Shown here: positions 33,980 to 39,639 of the stretch, piece after piece
How positions within the stretch are numbered: position 1 is the stretch's first letter
How the letters are laid out: the number at the start of each line of letters is the position of its first letter
From: Thermohalobaculum sp050331395
GTDB taxonomy: Bacteria; Pseudomonadota; Alphaproteobacteria; Rhodobacterales; Rhodobacteraceae
DNA: 39,639 bases
Direction of reading: 5' to 3'
NCBI GenBank assembly: GCA_050331395.1
Contig: JBHJGX010000126.1
Coordinates: forward strand, 1 to 39,639
Translations under genes and position numbers: made by a program
Notes under the pieces: model-generated
The model's input: only the letters and a program-made list of their open reading frames with translations
What the model was told of the DNA's origin: nothing
The model's database searches: none

Positions 33980-34309
33980 TCAGTGGCACTGATCGGTATT
34001 GAAGAGATACTGAGCGCCGTCGAATTCTTCGAAAAAGTCGCCAATCTGTGGATGGTCGACCGGCTCTCCCGAGTTGTCCGGGAGAAGATTTTGCTCGGAC
34101 ACATACGCAACATAATAGCTGGTCGCGTTCTCTGCGAAGAGATGGTAATAGGGCTGATCTTTCCTTGGGCGCTGATCTTCGGGAATGGCCAGCCACCACT
34201 CCTCGGTATTCGCAAACTCGGCATCGACGTCGAAGACGACACCGCGAAACGGATGGTAACGGTGGCGAACCACTTGGCCGATCTTGTATTGCGCACGTCG
34301 CCGCATCAT
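33980..34309 (-). CDS. hspQ: Heat shock protein HspQ
   Basis: A 109-residue protein of the HspQ (YccV) family: hemimethylated-DNA-binding fold, known in enterobacteria as a specificity enhancer of the Lon protease. Seen: YKIGQVVRHRYHPFRGVVFD, YYHLFAENATSYYVAYVSEQ and LLPDNSGEPVDHPQI, the family core. Two adjacent ATG codons; the first is at 34309. A predicted sigma70-type promoter lies about 35 nt upstream. Divergent from the lytic transglycosylase gene. The upstream open frame is not part of the protein. Confidence 0.9.
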   Translation of the reverse strand: MMRRRAQYKIGQVVRHRYHPFRGVVFDVDAEFANTEEWWLAIPEDQRPRKDQPYYHLFAENATSYYVAYVSEQNLLPDNSGEPVDHPQIGDFFEEFDGAQYLFNTDQCH

Positions 34310-34343
34310 CACTCGATTCCCCTGCCTACCTCCGTCGGGCGCG

Positions 34344-34372
34344 GAGATACCCCGTCCTCGGAAGAGTGTCCA
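34344..34372 (-). promoter_or_regulatory. Predicted hspQ promoter
   Basis: On the minus strand TGGACA (34372-34367), 17-nt spacer and TATCTC (34349-34344); start near 34337. It looks like a housekeeping rather than a heat-shock (CTTGAA-type) promoter. Confidence 0.4.
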
Positions 34373-34528
34373 CCGCGTCACGGGCGCTGCCCTGGGCTCT
34401 CGCGGGGTGATCCTGCCCCTCTGGTGCCCGCAATCGGGACAGCGCTTCCCCTTAAGGCAAAAGGACCGGGCGGATGCGCGCCGATTAAGCATCTTTTCCG
34501 AAGCGGTCCTCTTTGCTATTGTTAATTC

Positions 34529-35140
34529 GTGGCAGGGATCGAGCAGAAAAACGCCCGCCAACACCGGATCGTGACGGCCGCGCTTTTGGTGCTCGCCGTC
34601 GGCTCATGCTCCTCGGCGCCCGACGGGCCGCCGCGGGCGCAAGACGATGTCTGCGCGATCTTCGCGCAGCGACCGGAGTGGCGTGATGCGACCGAAGCGT
34701 CAGCGGCACGCTGGGGCGTGCCTGTCGAATTGCAAATGGCGATCATCTGGCGCGAGTCGAGTTTTCGGGGAGCCGTCCGCCCGCCCCGTCGCTATGCGCT
34801 CGGCTTCATTCCCTGGGGCCGCGCGTCCTCAGCCTATGGCTATGCCCAGGCGATCGACGGCACCTGGGATTGGTACCGCGACGAGACCGGCAATAGCGGC
34901 GCGGATCGCACGGATTTTGACGATGCCGCGGATTTCGTCGGCTGGTACGTGGCGAAAACGATCCTGACCAACGATGTGGGGCTGTTCGACGCCTATAGCC
35001 ATTACCTCGCCTATCACGAGGGGCACACGGGCTTTCGGAACGGGAGCTACCTCGCCAAGCCCTGGCTGATGAAAGTTGCGCGCGACGTGGCGGCTCAGAC
35101 CGCGCGCTATCGCGGCCAGCTGCATAGCTGCCGAGCCTGA
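34529..35140 (+). CDS. Lytic transglycosylase (SLT) lipoprotein
   Basis: A 203-residue protein starting with GTG. Residues 14-27 form a hydrophobic segment ending in LAVGSC, a lipobox, so it should be a lipoprotein in the cell envelope. The SLT-type domain has VPVELQMAIIWRESSF with the catalytic Glu in WRESS, SAYGYAQAIDGTWDWYRDE and YLAYHEGHTGF, and would cleave peptidoglycan. No ribosome site precedes the GTG; a possible -10 (TATTGT, 34516-34521) would make the mRNA nearly leaderless. An internal GTG at 34571 is an alternative start. Confidence 0.82.
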   Translation: MAGIEQKNARQHRIVTAALLVLAVGSCSSAPDGPPRAQDDVCAIFAQRPEWRDATEASAARWGVPVELQMAIIWRESSFRGAVRPPRRYALGFIPWGRASSAYGYAQAIDGTWDWYRDETGNSGADRTDFDDAADFVGWYVAKTILTNDVGLFDAYSHYLAYHEGHTGFRNGSYLAKPWLMKVARDVAAQTARYRGQLHSCRA

Positions 35141-35156
35141 GACGTCGTCCGAGCGG

Positions 35157-35780
35157 CTAGCGCCCCCTCAGGCGGCGGAGCCAACCCGAGACGCCCCGAT
35201 AGTGCTCGTCGACCGCGTCGCTTGCCGCGTCAAAGCTCTCTCCGGCCGCATCGACGAGGGGATCCACATGCCGGTCATAAAATCGGCGCATCTGCCAGCG
35301 GATCACCAACACAAGCGCCAGAAGCCCGCCGAGCACGCTGATGTTGAACCAGGGAAAGAGCGGCTCGTCGGGGCTGTCGGCCGGGCGGATCCCGACGATA
35401 TTCGGGAACATCGAGAAGACCTGAATGCGCCAACCGTAATGGGTGATGACTACCCATTTGGGGTTCTCCGCCGTCGACTGTAGGTTGGCCGCACGCGAGG
35501 CCACATTGGCGGTGTTGAACTTGAAATATGGCGGCCAGCCCAAATCGGTGTCTTCGTTGCGATACTCGCGTTCACGCCCGTCGGTGCCGACCACATAGAT
35601 AAACGACACGTCGCGGGTTTGGACCTGTTCGCGCCCGTCATCGGTCAGGATGGTCTGATCCTGGCGCTTGACCTCTTGATGGGTGATGCGGACCACATCG
35701 CGGGCCGGGAGGCTGTAATGCAAGAGCGCCGCAACGGCGACGAGCAGGAGCGCCCGAAAACCCCATTTGGCATATGTCAT
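35157..35780 (-). CDS. DUF1523-family membrane protein
   Basis: A 207-residue protein with helices at about residues 7-24 and 146-162. The N-terminal YAKWGFRALLLVAVAALLHY followed by LPARDVVRITHQEVKRQD, then a periplasmic beta-rich part (VVITHYGWRIQVFSMFPNIV) match DUF1523, found mainly in Rhodobacterales. Cytosolic tail with VDPLVDAAGESFD. Function unknown. It starts 10 nt after the small membrane protein gene and is probably co-transcribed with it. Confidence 0.8.
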   Translation of the reverse strand: MTYAKWGFRALLLVAVAALLHYSLPARDVVRITHQEVKRQDQTILTDDGREQVQTRDVSFIYVVGTDGREREYRNEDTDLGWPPYFKFNTANVASRAANLQSTAENPKWVVITHYGWRIQVFSMFPNIVGIRPADSPDEPLFPWFNISVLGGLLALVLVIRWQMRRFYDRHVDPLVDAAGESFDAASDAVDEHYRGVSGWLRRLRGR

Positions 35781-35790
35781 GGCCGCCCCG

Positions 35791-36057
35791 TCACAGGCTG
35801 GAGAAGATCACAATCACGGCGATTACCACGATGGGCAGCAGGAAGATACCTTGGAGCGCCCGGCGCTCGCGCGAGCGCTCGTACTCCACCAACCCCTTAG
35901 TCACGTAATCTTCGCGGGTGAGGCTCGGCGCGGCGCCGGCGGCGTATTCTTCCTCGAGCGTGCGCCGACGATCCCAGCGGAGATAGAGATCGAGGCCCAT
36001 ATAAATCACGGATAATACCGCAAACAGCAGCACGACGCGCAGCACGACGAGGATCAT
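35791..36057 (-). CDS. Small two-TM membrane protein
   Basis: An 88-residue protein with one helix at each end (about residues 2-25 and 68-86) and a charged middle (RWDRRRTLEEEYAAG, EDYVTKGLVEYERSRERR). It sits before the DUF1523 gene, an arrangement I recall from related genomes. The ribosome site AAAGGAGGTGA (36071-36061 on this strand) is a perfect complement of the 16S 3' end, so it should be well translated. Function unknown. Confidence 0.72.
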   Translation of the reverse strand: MILVVLRVVLLFAVLSVIYMGLDLYLRWDRRRTLEEEYAAGAAPSLTREDYVTKGLVEYERSRERRALQGIFLLPIVVIAVIVIFSSL

Positions 36058-36113
36058 CCCTCACCTCCTTTGGTGTCCCACGACATATAGCGACCGCGGG
36101 CTTCGGGAAAAAG

Positions 36114-36866
36114 TCAGCCGGCGGTTTGGCGGAGCACGAGCAGGTTCGAGAGCGCCCCCGTCTCTCCCCGGCCCCGCAGACCGCACCCGCGGGCCGGTCC
36201 GGCCTCGGCGCGCCAGCAGTAATCAAAGCTGCCCATGTCGAGATTAAGCGCCATGCGGGGCGCATGGGTCCGGGCAAGCTCTGCGGCGGCGTCATAGAGG
36301 GTTAGCGGTGCCGGGCTCTGCCAGACGCCATAGCCATGCGGCCCGCTGAAGAAGATGCGGCGGACATATCGCGGCGCGTCAGGCACGGGGCGGAGGTCGA
36401 GCCGGCCGTCCCGGATAAGCAGATGACTTTGGAGCACGTCGATGCGGGCAGCTCCGGCTTCGGCGATAAACGCGCTGCGGGCAGCGGGATCGCGGAGGTC
36501 GAAACGGAGACCGCCCACGGGGACGTCGTCGCGCACATGGATCGAGGGCTGCCGGTCGGGACCGATCAAGAGGATGCCATCCATCCGAGCGAGCGTTGGG
36601 TTCACCGCGCGGCCGTCCCGGAGAAAGAGCCCGACCGGGTTTGGCAGGCCCTCTCCGCGGCTATCCCGTCCGGTATAGGTACCGGTCACCGCGAGAAAGC
36701 GCGGCGCATCGGCCTGGGGTTCCGGATCCTCGGGCAGGAGCACGATTTCAGCCCGCGACGGACCGTGGCACGAGTGGAAAAGCAGCGGCTCGGACACCTC
36801 CGGGCAAGCGGCTGCCCCCGATCCGAGCCCGAGGAGCGCCGCAAGGGACAGCGCACGAAGCCGCAT
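36114..36866 (-). CDS. Secreted DUF2233/phosphodiester glycosidase-like protein
   Basis: A 250-residue protein with a signal peptide (RLRALSLAALLGLGSGAAAC, residues 2-21). The mature part has TGTYTGRDSRGEGLPNPVGL near the start, DGILLIGPDRQPSIHVRDD, LQSHLLIRDGRLDL and LTLYDAAAELARTHAPRMAL followed by NLDMGSFDYC, in the order seen in DUF2233/phosphodiester glycosidase proteins. Catalysis is unproven. It starts 5 nt behind the second permease gene, so it belongs to the ABC-importer operon; a periplasmic processing role for the imported sugar or polyamine is inference. Confidence 0.6.
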   Translation of the reverse strand: MRLRALSLAALLGLGSGAAACPEVSEPLLFHSCHGPSRAEIVLLPEDPEPQADAPRFLAVTGTYTGRDSRGEGLPNPVGLFLRDGRAVNPTLARMDGILLIGPDRQPSIHVRDDVPVGGLRFDLRDPAARSAFIAEAGAARIDVLQSHLLIRDGRLDLRPVPDAPRYVRRIFFSGPHGYGVWQSPAPLTLYDAAAELARTHAPRMALNLDMGSFDYCWRAEAGPARGCGLRGRGETGALSNLLVLRQTAG

Positions 36867-36871
36867 GCCCG

Positions 36872-37726
36872 TCAGCCGGGGCTCATGCCGCGGAGGCGCT
36901 CGGAGCGGCGCCGCAGGATCTCCACGGTCGCAAGCAAGAAGATCGAAATCGTCACCAGGATCGTCGCGACGGCGAGGATCGTCGGCGAAATCTGCTCGCG
37001 GAGGCCGGTGAACATCTGCCAGGGGAGCGTCTGGGTTTCCGCCGAGCCGAGGAAGATGACGACAACCACCTCGTCGAAGGACGTGATGAAGGCGAAGAGC
37101 CCGCCCGAGACGACGCCCGGCACGATGAGCGGCATCTGCACACGGAAGAAGGTCGTCACCGGGTCGGCGCCGAGGTTCGCGGCGGCACGCGTGAGCGACC
37201 GGTCGAACCCCACTAGGGTCGCGGTCACCGTGATGATCACGAAGGGTGTGCCGAGCGCCGCATGGGCGAGGATCACGCCCACATAGGTGCCCTGAAGGCC
37301 GATCCGGCTGTAGAAAAAGTACATCCCCGCGGCCGAGATGATCAGCGGCACGATCATCGGCGAGATCAGGATCGCCATGATCGCGCCCCGGAACGGCACG
37401 TGGCTCTGGCTGAGCCCGATCGCTGCGAGCGTGCCGAGCGTGACCGACAAAAGCGTGGCGAGCGGCGCGATGTAGAGCGAGTTCCACAGCGCTTTCTGCC
37501 AGTCCGGGTTGTTGAAGAAGTCGTCATAATGCTTGAGCGAATAGGCGTCCGCGTCGAGCGCCAGCATCCCCGGCGTAAAGGTAAAGAAATCCTCGGCGTT
37601 GAAGCTGAGCGGGACGATGACCAGGATCGGCAGGATCAGAAACGCGAAGATCAGCACGCAGATCGCGCGAAAGGTCCAGTACCAGATCGTCTGTCCGCGG
37701 GTGGCGTAGATGGGAAGAGCAGGCAT
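36872..37726 (-). CDS. ABC importer permease (PotC-like)
   Basis: A 284-residue inner-membrane permease with six predicted helices. The EAA loop that contacts the ATPase is RAAANLGADPVTTFFRVQMP. GTPFVIITVTATLVGFDRS and SFDEVVVVIFLGSAETQTLP are typical of the spermidine/putrescine-type group. It starts 4 nt after the first permease. Substrate not proven; polyamine or related cation by family. Confidence 0.88.
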   Translation of the reverse strand: MPALPIYATRGQTIWYWTFRAICVLIFAFLILPILVIVPLSFNAEDFFTFTPGMLALDADAYSLKHYDDFFNNPDWQKALWNSLYIAPLATLLSVTLGTLAAIGLSQSHVPFRGAIMAILISPMIVPLIISAAGMYFFYSRIGLQGTYVGVILAHAALGTPFVIITVTATLVGFDRSLTRAAANLGADPVTTFFRVQMPLIVPGVVSGGLFAFITSFDEVVVVIFLGSAETQTLPWQMFTGLREQISPTILAVATILVTISIFLLATVEILRRRSERLRGMSPG

Positions 37727-37730
37727 GGCG

Positions 37731-39470
37731 TCACCCGAGCTTGACGTTGTCGATGCCGACGATGCGGTCGTAAAGCCAGTAGAGCATGAGCACCAGGATC
37801 AGCAAGAGCGAGGCGAGCGCCGCTGCGAGACCCCAATTGAGCGAGCTCGAGATATGGTAGGCGATCCGGTTCGAGATGAAGATCCCTTGCGTGCCGCCGA
37901 CCAGCTCCGGTGTGATGTAGTAACCGATCGACAGGATGAAGACCAGAATCGCGCCCGCGCCGATACCCGGCACGGTCTGGGGAAAGTAGACCCGCCAGAA
38001 CGCCGTGAAATCCGTCGCTCCCAAAGATTTCGCTGCGCGCACATAGGATGGCGGAATGGTCTTCATAACCGAATAAAGCGGTAAGATCATAAAGGGCAGC
38101 AAGATATGCGTCATCGCGATGATTGTGCCCGTTTGATTGAACATCATCTCGAGACGGCCGTCATCGCCGACGAGCCCGATGGTGACGAGAAAATCGTTGA
38201 CCACGCCTTGTTGCTGCAAAAGAACAATCCATGCGGAGGTGCGCACAAGGAGCGATGTCCAGAACGGGAGCAGCACGAGGATCAGCAGCAAGTTGGCCGT
38301 GCGCAGCGGCAAATTGGCGAGAAGCCACGCGATCGGATAGCCGAGCAGAAGACATGAGACCGTGATCGTAATGGAGAGGTACATCGTCCGCTCCATCAGA
38401 AACAGATAGATCTGCTCGTCTTCCGGCTTCACCACGATTTCGCCGGCGGCATTGCGTTCTCGATCGAGAGCGGAGAGGAAGTAGCTCGACGTATAATAGC
38501 CCGAGAGACCGTAGAGCGTTTGCCAGATATCTGCGGCCTCCCAATCCTCGTCCGCTTTGACGAATGCAGCGCGGAGATCGGGCGCGGGGATATCGTTGAT
38601 CCGCGCCGCCGTCTCCTGGAGAAGCCGCGCGCCCGGACCCTCGTAAGCGCGCACCGCCTCGACCGTCCCGTCGCGATGGAGGTCATGGGCGAGGGCCGCG
38701 TGCACCGCCTCCCAAGGTTCCTCTTCGCGGATATCGTCTTCGTCCACGAGCTCCGTAAAGAGGGCAAAATCCGTGTAAGCCTCTGCGGTGAGCGGCAAGA
38801 GCGCCACGATCTCGACCGCCGGCGCGAACTCGCTCGTCCCTTCGAAGGGCTGATCCGTCAAGGCGGCAAGGCGGTCCCGGTGCCGGTCGGCCATCTCCTC
38901 GTCGCCGGCGCGCCCATCGCCCGCGGCCATCAGCGTGAACCAAGGCCGCGCCTCGTCCCAGTCGGGCGAGATCTCCTCGAGCGCTTCCTGGAAGACCTCG
39001 CCCATATCGTCGAGGTCGCGCCCGGTCCCTCGGATCAGCGAGGAGGTGCCGGACGTCTCGTAATTCAGCCGTGTGCCGAGGGCCGTGTGCTCTTTGGCCT
39101 CGGCCGCGAGAAACAGATCAAAATATAGCGCGCGGAAGGTCGCCTCGTCAGGAGCAGCCCCCGTCTGCGGGTCCCAGCGCTCAAGCTCGGCCACCGTGCG
39201 CGGCAGCGTATCCGGGACGATGTCGTTCTCGACCGAGCGGAACAGCATCTCGCCGATCGGTGCGAGGAAGGACACGAGCACGAAGAGCAAGAGCGGGGCC
39301 ACCAGCGCGAGGGCTCGCAGCTTTTGCCGGCGGAGCGCCCGGGCGAGGCTCGCCTTGAGCGGCGTGCCATCGGCAGCCAGGAGCCGACCCCGGCTGTCGG
39401 TCGCGGCGGCGGCATGTTGCGCCTCGCGCGAGGGTGCCTCGTTGATCGTGTCGACGGTGGTGCTGCTCAT
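37731..39470 (-). CDS. ABC importer permease (PotB-like) with large insert
   Basis: A 579-residue permease, about twice the usual 290. Helix 1 (residues 52-73) is followed by an acidic segment of roughly 280 residues (80-355), then the remaining helices from about 363 on. The EAA loop is RAAKSLGATDFTAFWRVYFP. By topology the insert would be periplasmic. It contains no motif I recognise. ggagaggg precedes ATG 39470. Second gene behind the solute-binding protein; the ATPase must lie outside the window. Confidence 0.87.
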   Translation of the reverse strand: MSSTTVDTINEAPSREAQHAAAATDSRGRLLAADGTPLKASLARALRRQKLRALALVAPLLLFVLVSFLAPIGEMLFRSVENDIVPDTLPRTVAELERWDPQTGAAPDEATFRALYFDLFLAAEAKEHTALGTRLNYETSGTSSLIRGTGRDLDDMGEVFQEALEEISPDWDEARPWFTLMAAGDGRAGDEEMADRHRDRLAALTDQPFEGTSEFAPAVEIVALLPLTAEAYTDFALFTELVDEDDIREEEPWEAVHAALAHDLHRDGTVEAVRAYEGPGARLLQETAARINDIPAPDLRAAFVKADEDWEAADIWQTLYGLSGYYTSSYFLSALDRERNAAGEIVVKPEDEQIYLFLMERTMYLSITITVSCLLLGYPIAWLLANLPLRTANLLLILVLLPFWTSLLVRTSAWIVLLQQQGVVNDFLVTIGLVGDDGRLEMMFNQTGTIIAMTHILLPFMILPLYSVMKTIPPSYVRAAKSLGATDFTAFWRVYFPQTVPGIGAGAILVFILSIGYYITPELVGGTQGIFISNRIAYHISSSLNWGLAAALASLLLILVLMLYWLYDRIVGIDNVKLG

Positions 39471-39490
39471 CCGCCCTCTCCGGCCATCGG

Positions 39491-39535
39491 CCCCGCCCGC
39501 GGCGGGGGTCCGGGGGGGGCCGCAGCCCCGCCCGG
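39491..39535 (-). terminator. Two adjacent hairpins between binding protein and permease
   Basis: Hairpin A: 39510-39535, 11-pair stem with one C.C mismatch around a 4-nt loop. Hairpin B: 39491-39507, CCCCGCC with GGCGGGG, 3-nt loop. Both lie after the stop of the binding-protein gene and before the permease. Likely an attenuating or 3'-stabilising site that lets the binding protein be made in excess. Confidence 0.55.
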
Positions 39536-39543
39536 TGGTGAAA

Positions 39544-39639
39544 TTAGCGGGTCCGCCCCCCCGGGAACATAGCGTCGAGATCGTAGCGATAATCCGCCCC
39601 CCCCACCGATGTTTTGTGGAAGGTGTTATGCGGGGTCGC
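39544..39639 (-). CDS. C-terminal end of a probable extracellular solute-binding protein (partial)
   Basis: The last 31 codons before TAA (39546-39544) of a gene that continues beyond the window. The visible end contains NTFHKTSVGGADYRYDLDAM. Position directly upstream of two permeases, with hairpins between, is what is usual for the binding protein of an importer. The identity rests on context more than on sequence. G-runs of eight and seven bases near the end are frameshift-prone but the reading frame looks sensible. Confidence 0.5.
   Translation of the reverse strand, partial: ATPHNTFHKTSVGGADYRYDLDAMFPGGRTR

Noticed and set aside
34310..34564. In-frame upstream extension of hspQ containing a CPDCG motif
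   Set aside because: HspQ homologues begin at YKIGQVV-type sequence; the extension crosses the predicted promoter and looks like non-coding DNA.
35135..35173. GCCTGAG/CTCAGGC inverted repeat between the transglycosylase and DUF1523 genes
   Set aside because: The arms equal those of the hairpin at 18145-18162, but a 25-nt loop makes it a weak structure; the shared arms may only reflect a TGA stop in similar context.
39555..39604. Frameshift in the end of the binding-protein gene because of C/G runs of seven and eight
   Set aside because: The current frame reads a sensible GGADYRYDLDAM-type end up to TAA, so there is no need to assume an error or phase variation.

Overview
The window is a GC-rich chromosomal segment that reads as an alphaproteobacterium, most likely of the Rhodobacterales. 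This rests on recognised families (TrcR/DUF1013, DUF2794, DUF1523, HspQ, plant-type GshA), on parAB next to rsmG-mnmG-mnmE, on two parS palindromes of the TGTTTCACGTGAAACA type, and on a CtrA-type TTAA-N7-TTAA box in front of dprA. The parAB/parS/mnmEG block suggests an origin-proximal position. Apart from an IS5-type transposase end at the left edge and the AT-richer stretch beside it, it looks like core chromosome.

Layout. 1-4212: transposase end, AT-richer non-coding stretch, a GcvT/DmdA-like folate enzyme, a TPR-2OG oxygenase fusion and a DUF3592 membrane protein. 4220-8051 (minus): a glutathione-dependent formaldehyde oxidation operon, frmA - SRPBCC gene - gshA - fghA. 8183-10332: a PhoD-family phosphatase carrying an N-terminal DUF4214 module, preceded by a good Pho-box match. 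10384-16946 (minus): trcR, then mnmE-mnmG-rsmG-parA-parB with two parS sites inside the mnmG and rsmG start regions. 17164-20797: quinone oxidoreductase facing an M3 peptidase/GST pair. 20873-25390: small membrane protein, pyrB, two related two-TM PH-like proteins, a dihydroorotase-like protein without its metal ligands, and plsY, tightly packed. 25453-31843: dprA, topA and rnr. 31904-36057: DUF2794, a cytosolic gamma-glutamyltransferase-like protein, hspQ, a lytic transglycosylase lipoprotein, DUF1523 and a small membrane protein. 36114-39639 (minus): an ABC importer operon (end of a probable solute-binding protein, two permeases of which one has a very large insert, and a secreted DUF2233-like protein).

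The most notable non-coding signal is a pair of 46-nt hairpins directly behind the stop codons of parB and topA, 18 kb apart. Read on the strand of the upstream gene they share an almost identical core in the same orientation, with the same internal mismatch positions, while the outer arms differ by compensatory base pairs. Other sites worth checking are the Pho box before phoD, the CtrA box before dprA, and two promoters that would give nearly leaderless mRNAs. All assignments come from reading the sequence; no database search or computation was run.
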